DNA from: Bacillota bacterium
GTDB taxonomy: Bacteria > Bacillota > Clostridia > Lachnospirales > Lachnospiraceae
Length of the DNA: 38,313 bases
Assembly (NCBI GenBank): GCA_023439505.1
Contig: JAEXNR010000004.1
Span: 1 to 38,313, forward strand
Direction: 5' to 3'
In this document: in pieces, positions 24,624 through 34,118 of the stretch
Numbering within the stretch: the stretch's first letter is position 1
Layout: every line of letters begins with the position of its first letter
Translations under genes and position numbers: made by a program
Notes under the pieces: model-generated
What the model was told of the DNA's origin: nothing
Seen by the model: only the letters and a program-made list of their open reading frames with translations
Database searches by the model: none

Positions 24624-26684
24624 ATGAGAAAAGATAAAACAAAGCATGGTCATTCATTTTTTGGAAATTTTTTAACAATACGGGTTAAGCTGATGGTTTC
24701 ATTTCTGGTATTGATAGGAATGACCGTCTTTTTGGGCGTTGCATCCTATCAAAAGTCTGCGAATGCAATCAGAAAGAATTATACGGAATCCGCATGTCAG
24801 ACCTTGAATATGACAGGGGAATATCTGGCTTTTGGGTTTCGCGCGGTTGAGAATACGGCAGCACAATTAGTGAGTGATGAAAATGTAAAAGGATATTTCT
24901 CCGGCATGTATGGATCAGATAAAATTCAGATCAGCAGTGCCAGACAGACGATTACGAAGCTATTGGCATCAAAAAGTGTAACCGAAGAATTCATAGAGAA
25001 TATTTATCTGATATCTGAAAAAATAGATTCCCTCTCCACCAGAAAAATAAAATCATCCGGTTTATATCATGGGTTTATCGATACACCCATGGGGAAGAAA
25101 TTGCAGCAGAACAAAATGGATGTTATCTGGAGCGGAGAAGATTCTTATCTGGATGAAAAACTGGATACGAAATCCACAAAATATTCACTGCGATTAATCC
25201 GGAATATCACATCGATTAATGGAATTATAGTGATTGACATCGGCAGCGATATTATGAAATCGACTCTGAGCAATATAGAAATGGATCAATCCGGGATCCT
25301 TGGTATTGTCACTGCAGATTCCAAAGAAATTTTGCTAAAGGACAGTGACAAAGCAGTCTTTTCTGATCAAACATTTTACAAGGAGGCTTTGGCATCAGGA
25401 GAATTGTCCGGGTCGAAATATGTGAATTATGAGGGCCACAAATATTTGTTTATGTACGCCAAAATAGGAAGATCCGGGGCTATGATATGTTCCCTGGTAT
25501 CCCAGCGTACTATTTTAAAGCAGGCAGCAGATATGAGACAGTTCTCGGTAATCATCATTGTTATCGTATGCTTCGTCGCCTTATTTACCGCAGTTATGAT
25601 TACCAATGGCATGAATAAGGCCATTAAGGGAATTATAAAATTGCTGAAGAAGGCATCAACGGGAGACCTGACCGCGCAATTTCATTCCAAAAGAAGAGAT
25701 GAGTTTAAGATGCTGATGGATGAGATACAGAATACCCTGTCCAATATGAAGGGGCTGATCTATGGCGTGAAGACCTTAAGTAATGCAGTGCTGGATTCTT
25801 CTGTGAAAGTTGGAGAAGCGACAGGAACCTTTCAAAGATCCACTGAGAATATTTCTTTTGCAATGAATGAGGTGGAACAGGGTGTCATGCAGCAGGCAAA
25901 CGATGCGGAGGGCTGTCTCAGTGAGATGGATAATTTATCAAAGAAGATAATTTTAATCAGCGATAATACGAAAGAGATCAGCAGAATTACAGAACAGACC
26001 AAGGATAGTATTCAGAACGGGACGAAGGCTACCAACAAGCTGAATGATCAAACAAAATCCACAATTGAGATAACAACCAATATTATTAAAAAAGTGGAAC
26101 ATCAGGCGGAAAAATCGTTATCCATCGGTAAGGTCACGAATGTAATCAGTGAGATTGCCAATCAAATTAATCTGCTTTCATTTAATGCATCCATTGAATC
26201 TGCCAGAGCAGGGGAATGGGGAAGAGGATTTGCAGTGATTGCCGATGAAATCAGAAGTCTTGCAGAACAATCCAAGCAATCGGTGGATGATATCCAAAAG
26301 ATGATTCAAAATATTCAGGAAGAATCCAGGGAAACGATGAGAATTGTACATCAGGCAGAAGCTGTAATAAGGCAGCAGGAACATGCTGTTATGGAAACAA
26401 CCCTGTCTTATCAGACAATAAGCAGTAATGTTGCGCAATTGGTGGTCAATGTAGATGATATCACCAGCACCATTGAAACGATCGAAGGTTCAAGAGTCAG
26501 TACTTTGGAAGCAATAGAAAATATATCGGCTGTTCTGGAAGAGGTAGCCGCATCGTCAAATACAGTAACGCATGCCTCAAAAGAACAGGTAATATCGGTG
26601 GAGGGTTTGGGAAAATTATCAGAGGATTTATCTGATAATGCCAATCAGCTGCTGTTTGAAGTACAGAAATTTATTGTATCTTGA
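24624..26684 (+). CDS. Transmembrane methyl-accepting chemotaxis protein
   Basis: This 686-residue receptor has a first helix at about residues 16-42, an extracellular Cache-like sensor of about 260 residues, a second helix at about 308-329 (FSVIIIVIVCFVALFTAVMI) and a HAMP domain (about 330-380). The signalling domain has its tip at about residues 510-548: EIANQINLLSFNASIESARAGEWGRGFAVIADEIRSLAEQS. It contains Ser in LLSFNASIESARAG where most receptors have Ala (LLALNASIEAARAG), a modest variant. A GGAGG site precedes the ATG. The ligand is unknown. Its stop lies one base from the end of the convergent LacI gene. Confidence 0.92.
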   Translation: MRKDKTKHGHSFFGNFLTIRVKLMVSFLVLIGMTVFLGVASYQKSANAIRKNYTESACQTLNMTGEYLAFGFRAVENTAAQLVSDENVKGYFSGMYGSDKIQISSARQTITKLLASKSVTEEFIENIYLISEKIDSLSTRKIKSSGLYHGFIDTPMGKKLQQNKMDVIWSGEDSYLDEKLDTKSTKYSLRLIRNITSINGIIVIDIGSDIMKSTLSNIEMDQSGILGIVTADSKEILLKDSDKAVFSDQTFYKEALASGELSGSKYVNYEGHKYLFMYAKIGRSGAMICSLVSQRTILKQAADMRQFSVIIIVIVCFVALFTAVMITNGMNKAIKGIIKLLKKASTGDLTAQFHSKRRDEFKMLMDEIQNTLSNMKGLIYGVKTLSNAVLDSSVKVGEATGTFQRSTENISFAMNEVEQGVMQQANDAEGCLSEMDNLSKKIILISDNTKEISRITEQTKDSIQNGTKATNKLNDQTKSTIEITTNIIKKVEHQAEKSLSIGKVTNVISEIANQINLLSFNASIESARAGEWGRGFAVIADEIRSLAEQSKQSVDDIQKMIQNIQEESRETMRIVHQAEAVIRQQEHAVMETTLSYQTISSNVAQLVVNVDDITSTIETIEGSRVSTLEAIENISAVLEEVAASSNTVTHASKEQVISVEGLGKLSEDLSDNANQLLFEVQKFIVS

Positions 26685-26685
26685 G

Positions 26686-27666
26686 TTAGGTAGTCTCACG
26701 TTCTACGAAGGTAACCGGCAGCTGACGATTGAGGGGAATAATATCATGGGAAGAAGATTGGAAAATCCCCTCTACGGCTTGCCGGCAGATCTCTTCAATC
26801 GGTTGGTGAATGGTGGATAAGGACGGGGAACATAAAGAAGCTACATCGGTATCATCATAACCAATCAACTTAACTTGTTCGGGTATGAGAATATGATGCA
26901 TATGACAATACTGAATTGTTTGCGCAGCTATAATATCATTGGAGGTGAAGATACCGTCTGCTTCCGGTTTCCTCTCAAATAATTGTGCGACGATTTCTCT
27001 GTAATCCATGGTGAAAAATCGCTCTTCGGTAGCATCAAGAAAGAGCGGGAAAGCGACACCACGTGACAGACAGGCATCACGAAAGCCAAGGAAACGTTTG
27101 TTGGCTTCAAAATCAAGATCTGCACTACCACTGATATAAGCAAGATTGTTACAGCCTTTTTCTATTAACTGTGTGGCAGCCAAAACACCGCCATGGTAGT
27201 TATCGGAAGAAATTGAGGGTATTTTAGGAGAGATAATCCGATCGATGGAAATCAGGGGGGAATCAATCATCAGATGGTCCGCAAGATGTTGCGTCCGGCT
27301 TGCAATGATAATTCCGGTAACCTTATTCGCTTTCAGCATACCAAAATATTCAATCTCCTTTGTGACATCATGATTAGAAATACACAGAAGCAGTTTACAA
27401 CCTCTTTTTACGGCATAGTGTTCCGTATATTCAATAATCTGACTATAGAAAAAATTCTTCGCAGAAGGAACAATCAACCCTATCATATTGTTCTTCTTCT
27501 TCGTCAATGACTGTGCAATCTCATCCGGATAATAATTTAATTCCCTCATGGCAGCAAAAATTTTATTACGGGTTTTTTCGCTAACATTACCCCTGTTATT
27601 TAACATACGTGAAATTGTGGTGACTGAGACACCGGCTCGTTCTGCCACATGAACTAATGTTGCCAT
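26686..27666 (-). CDS. LacI/GalR-family regulator of the second sugar operon
   Basis: The start at 27666 is chosen because GGGGGGAATCAT precedes this ATG and the helix-turn-helix then begins at residue 2 (MATLVHVAERAGVSVTTISRMLNNRG), as in other family members. A longer frame would add 20 odd residues. The 326-residue protein has the usual effector-binding domain. It is divergent from the operon at 27983-33955 with about 316 bases between, and probably controls it. The gene ends head-on against the chemoreceptor with no room for a terminator. Confidence 0.92.
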   Translation of the reverse strand: MATLVHVAERAGVSVTTISRMLNNRGNVSEKTRNKIFAAMRELNYYPDEIAQSLTKKKNNMIGLIVPSAKNFFYSQIIEYTEHYAVKRGCKLLLCISNHDVTKEIEYFGMLKANKVTGIIIASRTQHLADHLMIDSPLISIDRIISPKIPSISSDNYHGGVLAATQLIEKGCNNLAYISGSADLDFEANKRFLGFRDACLSRGVAFPLFLDATEERFFTMDYREIVAQLFERKPEADGIFTSNDIIAAQTIQYCHMHHILIPEQVKLIGYDDTDVASLCSPSLSTIHQPIEEICRQAVEGIFQSSSHDIIPLNRQLPVTFVERETT

Positions 27667-27982
27667 ATGATTCCCCCCGTATTCTACATGACAAGTGATG
27701 ATTCTTTTGTTTCCCTCTCCATACATTTTTACATTTTTTTAGTAAAAAGTCAAACCCCCTGTACTGGAAAATCAGAAATAAAAGAGGGTTAAGAGCCATG
27801 GGAAGAATCGGATTTATACAGGTAGAATTGAAAATAACAGGAAACAATCGGAAATACGGAACCTAAGTACGTATTTGATAGATCAGAATACTTTATTGAT
27901 AGTTTTGTATGGGATTTAACGATATAGTTAATGCAAAGAGCAAGTTATATAAAGCAGATAGAGAGAAAGGAAATGTGAAACG
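27667..27982. promoter_or_regulatory. Divergent control region of the second sugar operon
   Basis: This AT-rich region of 316 bases contains an imperfect palindrome TTAACGATATAGTTAA (27916-27931) about 50 bases upstream of the serine-hydrolase start, the best operator candidate. A nearby TTGATA (about 27896) has no well-spaced -10. GTGAAACG-like sequence near the ribosome site is not a convincing cre. No coding sequence is seen. Confidence 0.4.
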
Positions 27983-29488
27983 ATGAATAGGAAAGATTTT
28001 GAACGAGTAACACCGGAAAGCGTAGGGATACCCTCTGAGGTAATCGCCAGACTGATTGACAAATTAGAAAGTGGATTCACCGAGCCTCATGGGTTGATGA
28101 TCATGCGCCACGGAAAAATATGTGCAGAAGGATGGTGGGCACCCTATGCACCGGGAATTCGTCATGGCCTTCAATCCCATACCAAAACCTATGCGGCTAC
28201 AGCGGTAGGGATTGCCTGTACAGAAGGATTACTTAAACTGGAGGATAGAGTAATTGATATCTTTCAGGAAGAAGCACCGGAAGATCCTTCTGAGAATCTG
28301 AAGAAACTTACAGTCCGGGATGTTCTTTGTATGGGGTGCGGAATGGACACCATGCCATTTCCGTCGAAGGATTGGATTAAAGAATTTCTTGCAACACCGG
28401 TCAACCATGTGCCGGGAACGACTTATATGTATAACAGTACCGGATCGACATTACTTGGGGCGATGGTACGTAAAGTTACGGGCTTAGGACTTCATGAATA
28501 TTTGAAACCAAGATTATATGATAAGATAGGAATTGATTCCGATAACCATCGCTGGATTTATATGCCGGACGGAATGGAAGTTGGAGGCGGCGGCCTTTAT
28601 GCAACGACTGAGGACAATCTGAGGTTAATGAAGCTGTATGCAGATGGCGGTGTATGGGAAGGAGAACGTATTCTTTCTGAAGAATATGTAAAAAAAGCAA
28701 CCACCCTACAGAATGAATCGGCAACTGAATCGAAGAATAATCCCATGGCAAAGGATAATTTTCTGGGATACGGTTTTCAGATCTGGATGTGCAAGCCCAA
28801 GGGAGTTTATCGTGCAGACGGTGCAATGGGGCAGTTTACCATTGTGGTTCCGGACAAGGATATGATCATCTCAATTACAGAGAATGCAGCGGGGGCGCAC
28901 TGGGCTCAGACCACACTGGATGCAATGTGGGAATTTTTGGACGAAGTTCCTGAGGATGAAATTTTATCTGAAAATGAAGAGCTCTCGAAAAAACTGGAAA
29001 AGAGAATGCGGATGCTTGCACTGGATGCACCTGCCTATGCTCCGTTTGGTGCATATCGCCAAAAGGTGAACGGAGTATCTTATCAATGCAAGGAGGATAC
29101 ATTTTTGCTCAATGGCAGCGTTGTAGCAACCTCCATGTTTATGGGAGGAGTAAAACCGCCAAAAGGTATTGAAGAATTCAGTTTTAACTTCACCAATGAT
29201 GGTTGTACCTTTGATTACCTGCAAGGTGGAGAGAAGAAGAGTGTATCCGTCGGAATTGATGGGGCTTACCGTCACAATAAACTGACTGGCGGTGCGGTGG
29301 ACAATGCATTAATCAGTGGTGCATGGACTGAGGATCATGTATTCCAGATGGCAATACGATGGATTGAAACATGCAATCAGCAAAAATTAAATTTCACATT
29401 TACGGAGGATGCACTAACCATAGAAGAAGAAGGAAGCGCTGCATTTTTAAGAAAAATGCCTGTAGTCAATGCGATCATAAAAAAATAG
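27983..29488 (+). CDS. Serine hydrolase of the beta-lactamase/penicillin-binding-protein fold
   Basis: The 501-residue protein has the class C beta-lactamase-type catalytic set: S65-H-T-K68 (SxxK) and Y150-N151-S152 (the YxN-type motif, with N and S swapped as in many esterase members). About 330 residues form the catalytic domain (through DKDMIISITENAAGAHWA), and a C-terminal beta-rich domain of about 170 residues follows. It has no signal peptide, so it should be cytoplasmic. As first gene of an oligosaccharide import operon, it is more likely an esterase that removes acyl groups from imported sugars than an antibiotic-resistance enzyme; that is inference. AAAGGAAATG-type ribosome site upstream. 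Confidence 0.85.
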   Translation: MNRKDFERVTPESVGIPSEVIARLIDKLESGFTEPHGLMIMRHGKICAEGWWAPYAPGIRHGLQSHTKTYAATAVGIACTEGLLKLEDRVIDIFQEEAPEDPSENLKKLTVRDVLCMGCGMDTMPFPSKDWIKEFLATPVNHVPGTTYMYNSTGSTLLGAMVRKVTGLGLHEYLKPRLYDKIGIDSDNHRWIYMPDGMEVGGGGLYATTEDNLRLMKLYADGGVWEGERILSEEYVKKATTLQNESATESKNNPMAKDNFLGYGFQIWMCKPKGVYRADGAMGQFTIVVPDKDMIISITENAAGAHWAQTTLDAMWEFLDEVPEDEILSENEELSKKLEKRMRMLALDAPAYAPFGAYRQKVNGVSYQCKEDTFLLNGSVVATSMFMGGVKPPKGIEEFSFNFTNDGCTFDYLQGGEKKSVSVGIDGAYRHNKLTGGAVDNALISGAWTEDHVFQMAIRWIETCNQQKLNFTFTEDALTIEEEGSAAFLRKMPVVNAIIKK

Positions 29489-29514
29489 ATTAAAGTAATT
29501 CCCGGTGCGTCAGA

Positions 29515-29540
29515 TCAGACTGTCCTTTGGTCAGACTGTC
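29515..29540 (+). repeat. Short tandem direct repeat in an intercistronic gap
   Basis: TCAGACTGTC occurs at 29515-29524 and again at 29531-29540 (16-base period), inside a weakly paired region (CCGG...CCGG) between the hydrolase and the DUF624 gene. Meaning unknown. Confidence 0.5.
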
Positions 29541-29563
29541 TGTCGCCGGAATGGAGGGCTCTT

Positions 29564-30214
29564 ATGAAAAAAAACATATTAGAAAACAAGGTAGTTGTTG
29601 CGATGACAAAAGCAACGGATCTTATGATCATCAGCGTTTACTGGCTGTTGTTATGTATCCCCGTTATCACCATCGTTCCCTCCACTGCGGCACTTTATTA
29701 TACGTCTGTGAAAGCGGTCAGAAGAGACAGAGGCAATCTGACTTCGGAATTCTTCCAGGCATTTAAGATGAATTTGAAGCAGGGGATGCTTATTTCACTG
29801 ATCTATGTCATCATTGGTGTTGTTTTATATACCTGCATCGATTTTTCCAGAGGCGTGGGACTGGATACCGGACTGGGGAAATTGTATTTCACCTTTGGCA
29901 TTGTGGCGGGAATTCTGATCATGATGCTGACATTTTATCTGATTCCGGCGCTTTCAAGATTTCAGGTGGGTATTACAGGATTATTTCGACTGGCTCTTTA
30001 TTTTACCGCAAGAAATCTTGTGACCCTCATCCCTTTGATTTTGACTTTTGTTATGGCGTGTGTAACAATTTATTGTATTGTACCGCTCATCTGTATTATA
30101 CCGGGAGCATATTGTTATTTGCTGTCGTATTCTGTTGAATCGACATTTAAAAAATATATACAGGATCATATGACATCGGATGCGGATCAATCTGAAATGT
30201 GGTTTATGGAATAA
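29564..30214 (+). CDS. YesL-like (DUF624) membrane protein
   Basis: This 216-residue protein has about five membrane helices and the DUF624 pattern near the N-terminus (KATDLMIISVYWLLLCIPVITIVPSTAALYYTSVKAVR). YesL-type proteins recur in Firmicute oligosaccharide ABC operons beside LplA-, LplB- and YtcP-like genes, but their role is not established; a part in transporter assembly or ligand specificity has been supposed. GGAGGG precedes the ATG. Confidence 0.88.
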   Translation: MKKNILENKVVVAMTKATDLMIISVYWLLLCIPVITIVPSTAALYYTSVKAVRRDRGNLTSEFFQAFKMNLKQGMLISLIYVIIGVVLYTCIDFSRGVGLDTGLGKLYFTFGIVAGILIMMLTFYLIPALSRFQVGITGLFRLALYFTARNLVTLIPLILTFVMACVTIYCIVPLICIIPGAYCYLLSYSVESTFKKYIQDHMTSDADQSEMWFME

Positions 30215-30312
30215 CACATCATTGTACAAAATTAAAGTCTTATAGTATATTTTTTAATGCTTCGATTTTTATTTTTGATATGATTAATATATAAAAAAGA
30301 GGAGGTAGTTCA

Positions 30313-31896
30313 ATGAAAAGATTGATATCTATTGTATTGGCGATTGTACTTGTTTTTTCTCTGATGGGGTGTGCAGGTAAGAAAGAGGAAAATAAGAATG
30401 ATGCAGCAAACGCGCCGACCAAAGCGGCGGACACTGCGAAGGATGATACAAAGGACGGAGCAAAAAGCACAGAAATTACAACGATTAAACTTAGTTACCC
30501 AGTAATCATGGTAGTTCCTTCCCAGGAGGGCACGAAATCGGTAGAGGATGCGATCAATGCCTATCTGGAACAAAAAGGTGAGGATGTTCGAGTACAGTTA
30601 GAACCGGTTGATGTATCTAACTATAATAATCAGATGGATATGGCACTGGCCGGCGGTGAAGGGGTTGATATCTACTGTCCGTTTACAGGATTAACCTCAG
30701 CCATTGCTACAAATAAGGTTCTGCCATTAAATGATTATATTGACGGTCCGCTTAAGGATACCGTTGCTCTCATGGGTGAGGAATGGTTAAAGCCATCCAC
30801 CTATAATGGGAATGTATATGCTGTTCCATGTTATAAAGGGGTGGTATTAGAGCCATATTTTATCTGTCGTAAGGATATCGTTGACGAATTGGGATTTGAT
30901 ATGAATAGCATTCAGTCAGTGAAAGATCTGGAACCGCTGCTCACTCAGGTGAAGGCAAAATATCCGAATATGTATCCGTTGGTTCCCACCGGTGGTACCG
31001 CAGGCGGTAATACGCTGATGATAGACACTGCAATGAATGGAGTTCAGGGATATAAGGTAGACAATTTTGGTTATGGAGCAAGTGTGGTCGGAACCGATCT
31101 GAAGGTACAGAACTATTATAATACAGATTTCTTTAAAGAAGCTACGAAACTTGCATATGATTGGAATCAAAAAGGATTAATCATGCCGGATTCTTCTCTT
31201 TCTTCTGACATGTCCACAGATTTACTTGGCTCAGAGCAGGCATTCTCCGTTATTACCGGATACGGATATGTACCGGAGAGCGTGGAAGCTACGTATAAGA
31301 GCAGATGTAACGGATTTGATTTTTATGCAAAATCTTTGAATAAGTATTTGTTAACATCATCAAGCATGGCTGTTACCTGGAGTATTGCTTACACCTGTAA
31401 GAATCCTGAGGCAGCAGCAAAGGTTTTAAATCTTCTTTACACGGATGAATTTGTTCTTAATTCCGTTATATTTGGTATTGAGGGCAGAGATTATGTAAAA
31501 AATGATGATAATACCATATCTTATCCGGAAGGTCTTGATATGAACACCGTTCCCTATACTGCAGCACTTTCCTGTGGAATCGTAGGTAATATGTTTAAGC
31601 AATATGCATTAAGAGGGAATACGGATCCGAAAGATGTGGAATATATGCAGCAAAACAATAAGAACGGACAATATTCACCGGCCTTTGGCTTCCATCTGGA
31701 TGCTACCGATCTGACGTCCCAGTGCTCAGCAGTAGATAATGTAATCCAGCAGTACCAGTACTCCTTACTCTGCGGAGAGGTTGATCCGGACGTAGTACTT
31801 CCTCAGTTCATATCGGCTATGGAAGCAGCAGGAGTTAATGATATTATTTCAGAGGCTCAGAAGCAGTTGGATGCATGGGCCGCAGAAAATAAATAA
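30313..31896 (+). CDS. Oligosaccharide ABC transporter binding lipoprotein, LplA/YtcQ type
   Basis: The 527-residue protein has a lipoprotein signal peptide (MKRLISIVLAIVLVFSLMGC, Cys20) and an Ala/Lys/Asp-rich tether. It then shows a large family 1 binding-protein fold with the C-terminal part typical of LplA-like proteins (GIEGRDYVKNDDNTISYPEGLD). GGAGG is placed seven to eight bases before the ATG. It should capture an oligosaccharide at the outer face of the membrane. The following intergenic hairpin separates it from its permease genes. Confidence 0.9.
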   Translation: MKRLISIVLAIVLVFSLMGCAGKKEENKNDAANAPTKAADTAKDDTKDGAKSTEITTIKLSYPVIMVVPSQEGTKSVEDAINAYLEQKGEDVRVQLEPVDVSNYNNQMDMALAGGEGVDIYCPFTGLTSAIATNKVLPLNDYIDGPLKDTVALMGEEWLKPSTYNGNVYAVPCYKGVVLEPYFICRKDIVDELGFDMNSIQSVKDLEPLLTQVKAKYPNMYPLVPTGGTAGGNTLMIDTAMNGVQGYKVDNFGYGASVVGTDLKVQNYYNTDFFKEATKLAYDWNQKGLIMPDSSLSSDMSTDLLGSEQAFSVITGYGYVPESVEATYKSRCNGFDFYAKSLNKYLLTSSSMAVTWSIAYTCKNPEAAAKVLNLLYTDEFVLNSVIFGIEGRDYVKNDDNTISYPEGLDMNTVPYTAALSCGIVGNMFKQYALRGNTDPKDVEYMQQNNKNGQYSPAFGFHLDATDLTSQCSAVDNVIQQYQYSLLCGEVDPDVVLPQFISAMEAAGVNDIISEAQKQLDAWAAENK

Positions 31897-31929
31897 TTAG
31901 GATTGGTTAAATCATTTCTGGAAAGGAAT

Positions 31930-31969
31930 CAGCCCTGGGATTCTGATATGAAAAGGAAACCCGGGGTTG
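31930..31969 (+). other. Intercistronic hairpin between binding-protein and permease genes
   Basis: CAGCCCTGGG (31930-31939) pairs with CCCGGGGTTG (31960-31969), 10 bp including two G-U pairs, followed by TTTTC. It looks like a leaky terminator that would lower permease expression relative to the binding protein. The same arrangement appears in the first sugar operon. Confidence 0.65.
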
Positions 31970-32087
31970 TTTTCTACCACACATAACCGGATAAGCTTGT
32001 ACCGGATATTAATTTGCTGACATTATCGTTTTATCTGAGTCAGCTTTGGGATTATGAGAGTATTTATTCGATTAAAGGAGGTAATGA

Positions 32088-33041
32088 ATGATGTCAGCAA
32101 CTCTCAGGAAAACAGATGTGGCATCCAGGAGGCGCAACAGGAAGAAGAAATCATCAAGAGTAAACTACATCCCGCTTTTTTTGATGATGCTGCCGGGAAT
32201 TGCATATCTGATTGCAAATAATTATATTCCGATGTTCGGTATTTTAATTGCATTCAAGAAGATGGATTATTCTAAGGGGATTTTATTTAGTGACTGGTAC
32301 GGGTTTCGTAATTTTGAGTATCTGTTCAAAACGAAAGATGCATTCATTATGATTCGTAATACACTGGGCTATAATCTGATCTTTATTACATTGGGTTTGG
32401 TTGTGGCATTATCCATTGCGATCATGATGACGGAGATTGGAAAGAAAAAGATTGCAAAATTTATTCAACCTGCGATTTGTTTTCCTAATATGATTTCCAT
32501 TATTATCGTGGCATATCTGGTTTATGCCTTTCTTGGAAGTAACGGCTTTATTAATAATACCTTATTAAACGGGAATGGTATTAAATGGTATAATGAAGCG
32601 AAATATTGGCCCTTTATCCTTGTGGTCGTAAATTTTTGGAAAAGTGCCGGTTATAGTTCCATCATTTACATTGCCAGTATCTCAGGTATTGATACGAGTC
32701 TGTATGAGGCAGCAAAATTGGATGGGGCTACAAAAATGCAGCAGATTACAAAGATTACCCTGCCAATTATTAAGCCAATGATTGTATTAATGTTATTGTT
32801 ATCTGTAAGTAAAATCTTTAATTCAGATTTTGGTCTGTTCCTTCAGGTGCCAATGAATTCAGGTATGTTATTTTCAACAACCCAGACCATTGATACGTAT
32901 GTTTACAGATCATTGATGGAATTACATAATGTAGGTATGTCATCAGCTGCAAGTGTCTTTCAATCCGTTATTGGTTTCATACTGGTTATGTTATCCAATG
33001 CATTAGTACGCAGGGTTGACAGCGAAAGCGCATTATTTTAG
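32088..33041 (+). CDS. Oligosaccharide ABC transporter permease, LplB type
   Basis: This 317-residue permease has a basic N-terminal tail (RRRNRKKKSSR), the LplB-like opening (LPGIAYLIANNYIPMFGILIAFKKMDY), about six helices and the EAA loop at E207 (LYEAAKLDGATKMQQITKITLPIIKPM). Two adjacent ATGs follow AAAGGAGG; the first is given. It works with the next gene product as the membrane channel. Confidence 0.92.
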   Translation: MMSATLRKTDVASRRRNRKKKSSRVNYIPLFLMMLPGIAYLIANNYIPMFGILIAFKKMDYSKGILFSDWYGFRNFEYLFKTKDAFIMIRNTLGYNLIFITLGLVVALSIAIMMTEIGKKKIAKFIQPAICFPNMISIIIVAYLVYAFLGSNGFINNTLLNGNGIKWYNEAKYWPFILVVVNFWKSAGYSSIIYIASISGIDTSLYEAAKLDGATKMQQITKITLPIIKPMIVLMLLLSVSKIFNSDFGLFLQVPMNSGMLFSTTQTIDTYVYRSLMELHNVGMSSAASVFQSVIGFILVMLSNALVRRVDSESALF

Positions 33042-33049
33042 GAGGATGG

Positions 33050-33955
33050 ATGATGAAAACAAAAACGTATAATTCTGAAAAAAGATTCCAAACGATATCC
33101 CTTATCATAATGTTAATAATTACGGTTTTCTGTATTATGCCATTTGTGCTTATGATTGCAGCATCGATAACAGATGAGAATGTCTTAATCAGAGAAGGCT
33201 ATAAATTCTGGCCTTCCAAGGTGAATTTGGGAGCATATCATTACCTTTGGGCAAAGCGTGAGACAATCTTCGGTGCCTATGGGATTTCGATTTTAGTTAC
33301 AGCAGCAGGTACTTTAGTTAATGTGATGTTAACATCATTATTTGCGTACCCGTTATCCAGACAGGATTTCAAATACAGAAATTTCTTTGCCTTTTTCATC
33401 TTCTTTACCATCCTCTTTAATGGGGGAATGACGGCTTCGTATATTGTTTGGACGCAGCTCTTTCGTGTAAAGAATACAATTTGGGCACTGCTTGTTCCGA
33501 ATTATCTGATGGGGGCATTTAATGTTTTGCTGGTTCGAAATTATTACACTGCAAGTATTCCGATATCCATCCTGGAAGCAGCCAGAGTGGACGGAGCAAA
33601 GGAACTCACGATTTACTCCCGCATCATATTGCCGCTGTCAAAGCCGGTATTAATCACAATTTCCCTGTTTTCCGGAATGGCTTATTGGAATGACTGGACC
33701 AATGGTTTGTACTATATTACCAATACGAAATTATATAGTATTAACGTATATCTAAACAGATTAATGAACAACATCACATTTTTAAAGAGCTCCTCTTCCA
33801 TTACGGAGGGATCAAATCTTGTTGGATTGGATCTTCCCAGTGTAGGAATACGAATGGCAATTGCTGTGATTGCAATTTTGCCGGTTATAATTATATTCCC
33901 TATGATTCAGGCACAGTTAATCAAGGGAGTTGTCATCGGCGGCGTGAAAGGATAG
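33050..33955 (+). CDS. Oligosaccharide ABC transporter permease, YtcP/LplC type
   Basis: The 301-residue permease has about six helices, the EAA loop at E176 (LEAARVDGAKELTIYSRIILPLSKPVL) and the family's C-terminal KGVVIGGVKG. GGAGG overlaps the end of the previous gene; of two adjacent ATGs, the second (33053) has the better spacing (7 versus 4 bases). No ATPase gene follows, so energy must come from a shared ATPase elsewhere. The operon ends without an immediate terminator; the first good one is at 34119. Confidence 0.92.
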   Translation: MMKTKTYNSEKRFQTISLIIMLIITVFCIMPFVLMIAASITDENVLIREGYKFWPSKVNLGAYHYLWAKRETIFGAYGISILVTAAGTLVNVMLTSLFAYPLSRQDFKYRNFFAFFIFFTILFNGGMTASYIVWTQLFRVKNTIWALLVPNYLMGAFNVLLVRNYYTASIPISILEAARVDGAKELTIYSRIILPLSKPVLITISLFSGMAYWNDWTNGLYYITNTKLYSINVYLNRLMNNITFLKSSSSITEGSNLVGLDLPSVGIRMAIAVIAILPVIIIFPMIQAQLIKGVVIGGVKG

Positions 33956-34118
33956 GAAAGGGCTGATGTAGTGTACCCTTAGGCCGCTGCTGTTAAGAAA
34001 ATGAATATTGCATGAAACTGGATCGTATTCCGGATCGGAAAAGTATCTTCAGTCATGTGAGAAATATATTGAGAACATAGCGTTACGGGACATAAAAGTT
34101 ATCGTTTTCTCCCCACAT

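Noticed and set aside
27983..29488. Antibiotic-resistance beta-lactamase
   Set aside because: It has no signal peptide, is longer than class C enzymes, and sits in a sugar import operon; a cytoplasmic esterase or related hydrolase fits better.
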